From: a virus
Strand: one strand, 5' to 3'
Length of the DNA stretch: 24,299 nucleotides
IMG/VR virus record: IMGVR_UViG_3300022935_000116
Location: 1 to 24,299 of that record
The stretch's first letter is position 1, and every line of letters starts with the position of its first letter. A model generated the notes under the pieces. It saw only the letters and a list, made by a program, of their open reading frames with translations, searched no databases and was not told where the DNA came from. The position numbers and the translations under genes are program-made. Positions 8,347 through 17,200 of the stretch are shown here, in pieces.

Positions 8347-11300
8347 ATGGCGCCCAGAGTTTTTACTTACGACGAAACTCGAATCAATTACTTCGTTACC
8401 GACACCTTCGGAGACATTACGGTGTCGGAAACGTCGTCGGAGGACTTTGGCAATATTACAGACGCCCATATTATTGAAGAAGACGAATTAGGTTTTAACC
8501 CAAGTGATTACGGTCTAGTAGTCTGGGTAGGTGACATACTTCCATTTGGATCAATGGGTACGATCCAAAATACTTTGGAAGAAAGTGTCGCCTTCGTACC
8601 AGCAGTTCCTCAACAGCCCGTTCTCATACAGGGACAAGGAAAGGTATCGCGTTCTCAGGCACCTTGGCAGGGGTCTGGCACCCTCTTCGAGATTGGAGGA
8701 GGTCTGGAGAGACTGGTTGTACCAGACTTGGGTGCCGCAGGACCAGAACCAACCCTCAACGGGGAAGCGGCCACAAGACAGACATTTACAGAAGTCGGAT
8801 CTGGAAGTCTCACAGTCTCAGACGAGGCACAAACGGCGGAATTCAACATATATCCGTTCGTATCCAGAATTACACTCACCGTTTCAGGTGGAACTTCTCA
8901 AGAATATCCAGATGAGTATATTGAAGCTCATCCTAATGAGGAAGTTCTCAACGGTACTGGAGATGAGAGTAGAACCTACGATTACTCCATCTTCACAGGG
9001 ACATTCGAAGAACAAGACTTCGGATCAATTTCTGTCAAACAGGGCGCCAACTTCTCTGAAGTTAACACGACATTTGATAGTACGAATAGTTCTATCAACA
9101 GCTTCGCAGATGCCGATATTGTAGAGTCTGTTGATTACGGTCTACTTTCCGTAACCGAAATTACGGAGATTGTTACCAGAATTATCACTACCAGTGATTT
9201 CGCTGCGTACAATCCCACATACATTGGAACATTCCTTGCTCAGTCTGGGACAGGAATCGGTCAGGGCGGCGGATTTAATATTGGCGAACATATTAAATTC
9301 GGCAGCATCACCAATGGTAGATCCTTTGAGTGGGATGTAGATACTACCAACGCAACAAGCATTACCATCAGAGCAATCAGAGGCAATGATGCCAATGGTG
9401 GAGAAGATCCAGATACTTCAAGCGAAAGTTTAGTTCTTGATAGATGGAACGGGACTTCTTGGGTAAGAATTAACACTGTCATTGCATATAATGACAATTC
9501 TTTCGATACCTTAAGAGACATCACCATTCCTCTGGATGCTGTACACAGAGGTCAATATACTTACAGAATTTATCAGGCTGTATCCAGTGGACCAACCTGG
9601 GATCACTACGGCGTAACTCAGATCAGTTATGAAGTAGAACAGACTGTACCTATTCCTTCTGATGATTGGGGTGAGATTGTTGCCGATCAACGTTACGGCA
9701 AGATCACTACCAAGGCGACTTACTCTGGTGCTCTTACTAGGGCATTTGAGAGATTTGAACCAAGGTACATTGGAGAAACTGCAACACTATCTCTCAGAGA
9801 TGGTTTACTGCCAGACGAAGAAAGAAAAGTCTTCGCATTCGAAGGTTCTGGTACTATTACTGCAGTTGGTCAACTTGGTCTTGGTCAGGCACCTCAACAC
9901 ACCGTATTTGGCGAAGAAGGTCAATTTACATTCGGTGGATCTGGTGCAGAAGCCTTTGTACCACGAGGAATCGAGAGTTTCGGTCTCGTTCTTACTGGCG
10001 GCGCTGGTACAGAAAAAATCACTTTCCAAGGCGACGAAGAACGTGCAGAGTTCTTCTTCACTGGATTCTCCGAAGGTCTCAAACTTACACATTACCCACC
10101 ATCACAGACAGCAACACTTTCCATCAGTGGTGCTGCATCGGATATCGCCCAGATTTCCGATTACGTTGGATTCAGACTCTTCACCTTTACTGGTGGAATC
10201 ATCGAAGACTTCACTCCACATTGGAGATCTCCTCTGGAGAGAGATGGATTTGTCGAACCTCTTGATTTTGGATTCATTTCAGAAGCTCCAGCTCCCCCAC
10301 CAGAGGGATACGAGGATTGGGGTCTTGTACGTCTGGTCGCATTCCGTGCAGACGACTTTGGATACATTATCGATCTCTTCAGAAAAGTTCAAATCTACGG
10401 AGATGTTCAAGACTCCTTCAGTAGAGCAACTTATCAGGGTGTCGGTACATTCTTCATGTCTGAACCTGCCGTCGAGGCAGTTGTATTTGATTATGAGACT
10501 TCTGGTATTACTGGTATTGCCACTTATAAGGCAGGTATCAACATCTTTGGTGCCAACTGGTTCAGTCAGGCTCCACAACATACCGTATTTGGTCTCGAAG
10601 GCAAATTCACTATCGGTGGGGCTGGTGCAGAGTCCATTACTCCAACAACAGAGATTGGTTCTGGTTCTCTCTTTACCATTGGTGGCATTGCAGAGAGTTC
10701 TGCAGTTACGCCTCCTGCTGCAGGGGTCAAGTTCATCAGTGGTGCTGCAGATGTCAAACAATCTCCTGCACCATCCGCGTCTGGTCTCATCACTCTGCGT
10801 CAAGGTAGAGAAGAAGGTCAGACTTATCTTAGAATTATTGATGTTGGTGAAACCGCTGGTCTCTTTGGATTCGCTGGCGGAGCAACAGGCGAAAAACAGA
10901 CAGATTCTTACAACGAGTCTTCCATCTGGTATGGTCAAGAAAACGAAGACTTTGGTCTCCTCAGTGGCACACCAACCTTTGGATTCGATCTTGCACAGAT
11001 CCCATCTCTGCCAACGTTCGACGGAACATCCTCCGCCGAAAACTTCAGCACTACTAATGCAAGTATTGATTGGGGTGACATTGGTAATGGTGAAGGATCG
11101 AACACCATTGGTGGACCAGATTATGATCAATATCTGTATCCATCCAATACTGGTTTCGTCAATCAAAGTATTGACAATGGATATGAAGATTATGGTTGGG
11201 TCAACGAAGAAGATTCTCAACCTACCAGATTCCCACTTTCTGTTGGTGTTGCACTCTCCTTCACCGAGGGAGCACTTGTCACCAGATTCATTCCAAGTTT

Positions 11301-13323
11301 CCCTGGTTCTGGTTCAGCTCTCTTTACGATTTCCAGCGCGCTCGAATCGATTACTGTATTCGAACGTGCAGATGTTCCTCTTCTGCCACTTTCTGGTTCT
11401 GCAGAAGAAGCCTACTCTGCACAAACACCAGAGAGAACCGTCACTATTCTCATCGATGGTCAAAGTACAGAGAGTATCACGATCACCGCCAACCAATTCG
11501 TTGGTGTTGGTATTGGAACTCTGTTCTCCTTCGGAGAACTTGTCGAGAGAGTCAGATTCGAAGAAGTTGGTATTGGATCTGCTACCTTTACTGGTACTGG
11601 AGTCGAGAAGTTCATCTCGAATCCACCAGAAGGCACTCAACTCTTTACACCATACGGATCTTACTCCGATCTCAGCGCAACCTTCTCTGAGGTTGCAACC
11701 AAGGCAACTCTCCGACTCTCTGGAGAACTGGTTCACCCATTCATCGATTACACTCCACACTACGGTATCGAAAGAAATATCGGTATCGAGACTGGATTCA
11801 CATTATTCGCTGGTGGAGCGGGTGGAGAATATGGAGATCCTGGTATTGTTACTACCAGATTTATTCCAAAATATCCAGCGTCTGGTGTTATTGGAATCAG
11901 TTCCAGAGCTATTTCCAGAACCAACGCTCCTATCATCACAGATGGTACGATCTACATTCTGGGTATTCATACCGCAGCTCAGGGTGTCAGTTCTGGCAGA
12001 GAAACTGGTGCTGGAGAAAGATTTATTCCAGCGTCTATCGATGCGGGCCCTGGTCTCTTCCTCTTCAAAGGAGATGCACCAAACAGACCAATTCAGGTCT
12101 ATGGTTATTATGGAGACGACAAGGATCCTGGTACATCTGGTCAGATTACCATCTCCACAGAAACGACACCAACTCTTTACAGGGAAATTACAACTGCAGC
12201 AGTTGGAATTGGTATTGGGACATTCTCTGGTTATATCACCGAGAGAAAATCCAAGGCCTACTCTGGATCTGGTTCTCTGTTCAAAACAGGTGGATCAGCG
12301 GAATCTATTCCAGTTCGTCCAGTCACATCTGGTACGATCTTTGTTTCGGGTGCATACGGTGCAGAGTACGCATACTCCGCACAAACCCCAGAAAATGTCA
12401 TCACTCTCACTCTCAGTGGAGTCGCTGACAAGGCAGTTCTCCTCACAACTGACTTTGGTGGCACTATCTTTGCATCTGGTGTTGCTGGAGAAAGTGCAAC
12501 ATTTGACGAGATTGGATCTGGATCTCTCTTCGCGATTGGTGGAGGAGCGGAATCCGTTACTCCTGTTGTTTCTACATTCACTGTTCTTGTCAATGTTGGT
12601 GGTTCTGCAGACAGCAGAGAAATTGCTGTTTACGGTTACTACGGGGACGACAGAGATCCTGGTACTTCTGGAACAATTTCGATCGTTGGAGAACTTACTC
12701 ATCCAAACATCGACTTTACTCCAGCTGTCACTGGTGTTGGTCTGTTCAAAATCGATGGAACTGCAATTCCCAAGTTCCAACTTACTGCAGATGTTCTGGG
12801 TGGAAAGGCAACAATCTCTGGATCTGCAGAAGTATCCTTCACCTCGGGCGCTGGCGAGCAAACAATGCTCTTCAGAGTTCTTGGAAATGCAGATACTGCA
12901 CTCAATCAAGTCTTTGGATACTACGGAGACGACAAGGATCCTGGTACTTCTGGAACTCTCACGATTTCTGGCATTGGCGAAACGAGAGAAGTTCAAGTCT
13001 ATGGATACTATGGAGACGACAGAGATCCAGGCACATCTGGAAAAATTACCCTCTCTTCGACAACTCTGGTATTCCCATTTGTCGATTACACTCCATCTCC
13101 AGACGGTTCTGGTCTGTTCATCATTGGTGGTTCTGCCGACAAACGTCGCGTATTCCCACCTGTCGATGGTCGCGGCGTTCTGTTCAAAATTGGAACAGCG
13201 CAAGAAGCTTATACAAGAGCGACATATGTTGGAATTGGCAATGTCAGATACTCCTCCACTACTATTGCCTCTACACAACTCGTACAATTCGAAGAGGGTC
13301 GAGTATACGTTATTATCATTTAA
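8347..13323 (+). CDS. Giant repetitive beta-rich structural protein (putative fibre/adhesin)
   Basis: A 1658-residue protein starting at the ATG at 8347, with a modest GAAGG site ending 7 bases upstream. It has no signal peptide, membrane segment or enzyme motif. Three repeat classes are visible. First, a short D-[FWY]-G motif occurs at residues 33, 54, 224, 263, 440, 640, 657, 670, 868, 908 and 948, often within acidic stretches. Second, a G-x-G-x-LF-x-x-G-G-x-A-E unit of roughly 15 or more degenerate copies runs through most of the protein. Third, [YF]GYYGDD[KR]DPGTSG occurs at 1252, 1429, 1523 and 1552. Paired longer repeats include PQHTVFG (516 and 743) and AYSAQTP (1022 and 1342). The pattern suggests a long beta-solenoid or string of small beta domains, so a fibre shaft or adhesin is likely. 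I recall similar repetitive proteins in cyanomyoviruses. A long open frame in another phase overlaps it and is rejected. Confidence 0.85.
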   Translation: MAPRVFTYDETRINYFVTDTFGDITVSETSSEDFGNITDAHIIEEDELGFNPSDYGLVVWVGDILPFGSMGTIQNTLEESVAFVPAVPQQPVLIQGQGKVSRSQAPWQGSGTLFEIGGGLERLVVPDLGAAGPEPTLNGEAATRQTFTEVGSGSLTVSDEAQTAEFNIYPFVSRITLTVSGGTSQEYPDEYIEAHPNEEVLNGTGDESRTYDYSIFTGTFEEQDFGSISVKQGANFSEVNTTFDSTNSSINSFADADIVESVDYGLLSVTEITEIVTRIITTSDFAAYNPTYIGTFLAQSGTGIGQGGGFNIGEHIKFGSITNGRSFEWDVDTTNATSITIRAIRGNDANGGEDPDTSSESLVLDRWNGTSWVRINTVIAYNDNSFDTLRDITIPLDAVHRGQYTYRIYQAVSSGPTWDHYGVTQISYEVEQTVPIPSDDWGEIVADQRYGKITTKATYSGALTRAFERFEPRYIGETATLSLRDGLLPDEERKVFAFEGSGTITAVGQLGLGQAPQHTVFGEEGQFTFGGSGAEAFVPRGIESFGLVLTGGAGTEKITFQGDEERAEFFFTGFSEGLKLTHYPPSQTATLSISGAASDIAQISDYVGFRLFTFTGGIIEDFTPHWRSPLERDGFVEPLDFGFISEAPAPPPEGYEDWGLVRLVAFRADDFGYIIDLFRKVQIYGDVQDSFSRATYQGVGTFFMSEPAVEAVVFDYETSGITGIATYKAGINIFGANWFSQAPQHTVFGLEGKFTIGGAGAESITPTTEIGSGSLFTIGGIAESSAVTPPAAGVKFISGAADVKQSPAPSASGLITLRQGREEGQTYLRIIDVGETAGLFGFAGGATGEKQTDSYNESSIWYGQENEDFGLLSGTPTFGFDLAQIPSLPTFDGTSSAENFSTTNASIDWGDIGNGEGSNTIGGPDYDQYLYPSNTGFVNQSIDNGYEDYGWVNEEDSQPTRFPLSVGVALSFTEGALVTRFIPSFPGSGSALFTISSALESITVFERADVPLLPLSGSAEEAYSAQTPERTVTILIDGQSTESITITANQFVGVGIGTLFSFGELVERVRFEEVGIGSATFTGTGVEKFISNPPEGTQLFTPYGSYSDLSATFSEVATKATLRLSGELVHPFIDYTPHYGIERNIGIETGFTLFAGGAGGEYGDPGIVTTRFIPKYPASGVIGISSRAISRTNAPIITDGTIYILGIHTAAQGVSSGRETGAGERFIPASIDAGPGLFLFKGDAPNRPIQVYGYYGDDKDPGTSGQITISTETTPTLYREITTAAVGIGIGTFSGYITERKSKAYSGSGSLFKTGGSAESIPVRPVTSGTIFVSGAYGAEYAYSAQTPENVITLTLSGVADKAVLLTTDFGGTIFASGVAGESATFDEIGSGSLFAIGGGAESVTPVVSTFTVLVNVGGSADSREIAVYGYYGDDRDPGTSGTISIVGELTHPNIDFTPAVTGVGLFKIDGTAIPKFQLTADVLGGKATISGSAEVSFTSGAGEQTMLFRVLGNADTALNQVFGYYGDDKDPGTSGTLTISGIGETREVQVYGYYGDDRDPGTSGKITLSSTTLVFPFVDYTPSPDGSGLFIIGGSADKRRVFPPVDGRGVLFKIGTAQEAYTRATYVGIGNVRYSSTTIASTQLVQFEEGRVYVIII
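12100..13041 (+). repeat. Four copies of a GYYGDD repeat
   Basis: The 14-residue unit [YF]GYYGDD[KR]DPGTSG is encoded at 12100-12141, 12631-12672, 12913-12954 and 13000-13041. The copies also agree closely at the DNA level, for example sharing GATCC and GGTAC or a near match. Spacing is 531, 282 and 87 bases, so the last two are almost tandem. An aspartate-rich loop of this kind could bind calcium, but that is inference. Confidence 0.85.
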
Positions 13324-13341
13324 TGCAATATTTTTAATAAG

Positions 13342-13349
13342 TATAAATA
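13342..13349 (+). promoter_or_regulatory. T4-type late promoter box
   Basis: A perfect TATAAATA lies 36 bases before the ATG at 13386, in the 62-base gap after the 1658-residue gene. No terminator hairpin is seen in this gap, so read-through from upstream is also possible. It probably drives the three-gene set from 13386 to 18697. Confidence 0.65.
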
Positions 13350-13385
13350 AAACAGAAGCAAAGTCCGTTTCATGAGATTTGAATC

Positions 13386-13844
13386 ATGACAAAGCAGGTA
13401 CAACTAAGAAAAGGCACTACTGCGGAGCACTTTAACTTCACAGGTGCCCTTGCAGAAGTAACTGTTGATACAGACAAGAATGTTGCTGTTGTACACGACG
13501 GTGTTACTCCAGGTGGTTTTGAATTGGCGAAGTCCAGATGGACGTTCGTTGATGGCCCATACAGTATGACAACTAACCAAAAGTATACTGTCGATTCACA
13601 AAACACTCCTGGTGGATATTCTCTCTCCATGCCCGAACCCCGCGCAGTCGGTGACTGGGTATGGGTAGAAGATTTTACTAATTTTTGGAGTATTAATCCA
13701 GTTTCTATTACTTCGAATTATTCATTTGAAAATGGCCATTTGGTTAGGGAGAGTTCTCCTCTGATTCTGGATGTGTCAGGTGCATCTGTAAGTTTAATTT
13801 GGACTGGATCTCTTTGGAAAATCTTCAACAATAGAGGAAGTTAA
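13386..13844 (+). CDS. Small tail protein: Mtd-type N-terminus plus fibre-tip-like domain
   Basis: A 152-residue protein. Residues 4-40 (QVQLRKGTTAEHFNFTGAL, then EVTVDTDKNVAVVHDG) match the N-terminal domain named after the major tropism determinant (Mtd) of the Bordetella phage BPP-1, a small beta domain common at the start of phage tail-fibre proteins. Residues 76-148 have the pattern L-x-M-P-x-P-x-x-x-GD, then INPVSI, then GASVSLIWTGSLWKIF. This closely parallels the C-terminus of the 1475-residue protein two genes downstream (residues 1405-1475). It could be a mini-fibre made only of an attachment and a tip domain. There is no Mtd-like variable C-type lectin domain, and no reverse transcriptase is seen, so no diversity-generating system is implied here. 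The ribosome site is weak. The next gene starts 3 bases after the stop. Confidence 0.8.
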   Translation: MTKQVQLRKGTTAEHFNFTGALAEVTVDTDKNVAVVHDGVTPGGFELAKSRWTFVDGPYSMTTNQKYTVDSQNTPGGYSLSMPEPRAVGDWVWVEDFTNFWSINPVSITSNYSFENGHLVRESSPLILDVSGASVSLIWTGSLWKIFNNRGS

Positions 13845-13846
13845 AC

Positions 13847-14251
13847 ATGGCATTAACCCTAAGTAATTCGATTTCTGGTGAGTTTTTACCATCAGAATCC
13901 TCAGGTTTTTTCGTATATGCTCTGAGAAGAGACGCGGAAAACATGCTGTATTTCTCCAAGGTTAGTGCTGCTTCCACTGAACTCGGAGAATTCTATCGCG
14001 CTAATGGTACTGCTATCCCAGAATTTGGTGATGGTATTGACTATGGTACATACGATGTTGGCGTTGGAAAAACGTCGGTCATTCGAAATGATATTGCTAC
14101 CGAAAAGAAAGCTTTAGATGATCCGAATGATAAATACCAACAGATCCGTTTTGACCGCAGAAATTTATATTATTACATAGACGACGATGGATTCTTCGTC
14201 ATTAGGTTCAACGGACCAGATTATGATTACAACTCTATCGGACCCAAATAA
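13847..14251 (+). CDS. Unknown small virion-region protein
   Basis: A 134-residue protein. The ATG at 13847 follows the previous stop by 2 bases and has a good site, AGAGGAAG (13833-13840). The sequence opens MALTLSNSISGEFLPSESSG and includes AENMLYFSKVSA and an acidic, tyrosine-rich end (RNLYYYIDDDGFFVIRFNG). I recall similar small proteins of unknown function near fibre genes in cyanomyoviruses, but cannot assign a role. It has no signal peptide or membrane segment. Its position between two fibre-type genes that share a tip domain suggests a tail component or an assembly helper. It is likely co-transcribed with both neighbours. Confidence 0.7.
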   Translation: MALTLSNSISGEFLPSESSGFFVYALRRDAENMLYFSKVSAASTELGEFYRANGTAIPEFGDGIDYGTYDVGVGKTSVIRNDIATEKKALDDPNDKYQQIRFDRRNLYYYIDDDGFFVIRFNGPDYDYNSIGPK

Positions 14252-14269
14252 TAATTACCAGGAGAGACA

Positions 14270-17200
14270 ATGGCTGAGTTTAGACTTGGAAGAGTAAAAT
14301 TCAACTGGACTGGCGATTGGCAGCCATCCAAATCCTACTTGATTGATGATATCGTCAAGTTCGGTGGTAACTCCTACGTTGCCGTCGTTAACCACACATC
14401 CACTGCGAGCACTGCGAATTTCTATTCGTCGGATCTTAGCAATTGGAACGTTCACTTAGAAGGTATCAATTCCAGAGGGAATTGGATGTCTGGTGAATAC
14501 TATCGTGTTAACGATGTAGTAAGGTTCGGAAACATCCAGTATAGAGTTACTACTGCCCACACATCCGAAGGAACATTCGTTGACCTCACTAAGGTCACTG
14601 AATATGTTGCTGGATTCAATGCAGAAGGCGAGTGGAACATCGATACACCATATCAAACTGGTGACGTTGTTAACTACAATGGTTCTTCTTACGTTGCCCT
14701 TACGACATCTCTTGCAGGATTTTCTCCTCCACAGAACGTTGCTATCGGTACAGACACTGAAGGCAAGACATGGCAAATTCTTGCAGATGGTATCGCTGGA
14801 GCCGCAAATACCTACTCTGAGGGAACATACTTCAGAGGACAGCTTGTACAGTACGGTGGTGACATCTTCCGCCACAAGTTAGGTATTACGACTAACATTG
14901 CACCTCTTTCTACTGGTAACACACAAGGTGTTGGTATTGGTGCATCTGTTTGGGATCTTCTGGTCAAAGGATTTAATTTCGTTGGCAATTTCTCTACAAC
15001 GTTTGCGTACCATCCTGGTCACGTTGTAAGATACGGTTCGAACTCCTATGTTTCTGTTGGTAATTCCTTTACTAACGTTATTCCTACTGCTGGTCTCGGA
15101 ACATATTGGGAAACTCTTGCTGCTGGAGACAGCTCTGCTGTTCTGGTAAGTAAGGGTGATATTCTCACTTATAACTCTGGTCCTTTCAGAATTGGTATTG
15201 GTTCTACTGGTTACGCTCTTGCAGTTGGTGGAAACGGACTTCCTGGTTACGAAATCGTTGGTGCTCAAACCCGAGTTTACTATTGCGACTCCGAGTCTGG
15301 ACACGATACAAACAACGGTCTTGCACCTAACCTGGCATTTAAGACAATTAAGAGGGCTTGTGCCGCTGCACGTCCCCAAACACCTATTACAGGATTTAAT
15401 TACACTGCCGCAACTGGTGTTGCAACCATTACTGCTCCTGGTCACGGACTGCAAAACACTGGTACGTTCGTTCAGTTAGAAGGCGTAGAATTCGAATGTC
15501 TCTCTGGTGGTAATGTCTTCACCGTACTGGGTATGCAGTACAACAAGACAGTTGGTCTCGCAACCATCACCGCTATCGGACTGGGTAATGCACCCGAAGT
15601 CGGTATCGGCACACTTGTTAGAATTAGAAATCTTCAAGTTCAGTACACTGGTGATGCAAGATTTGAGCACCAATTCCAAAGTGCTTTAAGTGGCGCAGTT
15701 ATCACTGGTGGTGACTATAATCACACATTTATTGCTGCAAACCCTGGTGCAATCACCTGTGTCCAAGGATCTCTCGCAGGTTCGACATTCACCCCAACAA
15801 ACGCACAATATACCCCAACTTCGGGCGAAATCATCTTTACTGTTGGTAATCACGGTCTTTCGATCGCTGATACGATCAGCATCGATACCAACTCATTGAC
15901 CTTCACTTGTGCGATGGATGGCAATAGTGCCAATAAGACATATCCTCGTGCAACTGACCCTGCTGCTGGTGCAACTCTCGCAGTTACTGCGATTACCCAA
16001 AATACCTTCACGGTAAACGTTGGTGCATCTCCACTCGTTGCTTATGACGTATCGGATGCAACTTATAATCACCTGACTGGTGCTATGACATTGGATATTG
16101 GTGCTCACCAACTTCCTGCCAACACCTCCATCAAACTGGCAAACAACAGTTTGACCTTCCGTTGTGCAATGGACGGTTATCTGACCGACCACTCCTATCC
16201 TCGTGCAACGGATCCTTACTACGATACTGCGATCAATATCACATCGGTTACTCCAACCACAATTACTGTTAACATCGGTGTTGCATCCAGCAACACAACC
16301 ATCACAGGTAACTTCCCAGCTGTCCACACTCCTGGTCAGTTCCAGTTCCCTGTTCAAGGTATCCCCGATGCTAACTCGGTCATTCTGAACGTTGGTCAAT
16401 CTGCAACCGATTACCTCTACGTTCAGGCTGGTACTGCATTCGTTGGTCTGACAACTACTGTTTATCCCGATAAGGCTTCTAAGTCCTACTTCGAAGTTCT
16501 TGAAGTTCCCGATGTTGATACTTTCAGAGTTAACATTGGTGTTTCCACAATCAACCACACCTATGTACAGGGTGGTCTGCTGACTGACCTGACGCCTGCT
16601 ATTCTGAGACTCTCTGCTTCTCAGTTCTATGAGCAACTCCCAATTGTTGTTCCACCATTCACTTCGATTGTTGGACATACTCTGAGAGGTACTCAGGTTC
16701 TTCCCGCCTCTGGTTTCTCTGATGATGGCATCACGCCAAACAACAGATCGACCATGTTCAAACTGTCTGACGCAACTACCGTACAGGCACTGGCGTTCAA
16801 GGGAATGGAAGGTTTCCATTATGATCCTAACGCTCCTCTGGAGATGGACAACTCCAATATCAGAACTGGTGTTGGTACAACTGCCGCAGGTATCTTCTTC
16901 GCACTGAACCCCAACTCCCCAATTAACAACAAGTCGCCTTACGTTAAGGATTGTACGACTTTCTCGGATCCCGCAACTGAAAGTGGCAGATTCGGTGGTG
17001 GTGGTGTTGGCGTCTTCATCGACGGTGGTGTCCACAGCGAAGGTGCAAAATCGATGGTCTTCGACGCCTTCACGCAGGTTAACTCTGACGGTGCTGGATT
17101 CCTCCTTGATAAGAGTGCAATCGCTGAGATCGTCTCCTGCTTCACCTACTACGCTAAGTGGGGTTACTACTCTGGTGGTGGTGCGAGAATTCGTGCCGTT

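Noticed and set aside
8399-8428. An 8-bp inverted repeat near the start of the 1658-residue gene (CCGACACC and GGTGTCGG) as a regulatory hairpin
   Set aside because: The loop is 14 bases, there is no T-run, it lies about 50 bases inside the coding region, and pairs of this size are expected by chance in a window of this length.
9662-13375. A 1237-codon open frame on the + strand overlapping the 1658-residue gene in another phase
   Set aside because: It lies almost wholly inside a longer, convincing gene. Its translation is Leu/Ser-rich without domain or motif, it has no ribosome site of its own, and it is explained by codon bias and the repeats of the real gene. Only conservation of the second frame in relatives would revive it.
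13386-13844. A diversity-generating retroelement target, because of the Mtd-type N-terminus
   Set aside because: Only the common N-terminal attachment domain is present. There is no C-type lectin variable region, no template repeat and no reverse transcriptase in the window.
14129-14136. GATAAATA inside the 134-residue gene as a late promoter for the fibre gene
   Set aside because: It lies over 130 bases before the fibre start and within coding sequence; the exact boxes sit 36-43 bases from their genes. The upstream box at 13342 already explains transcription.
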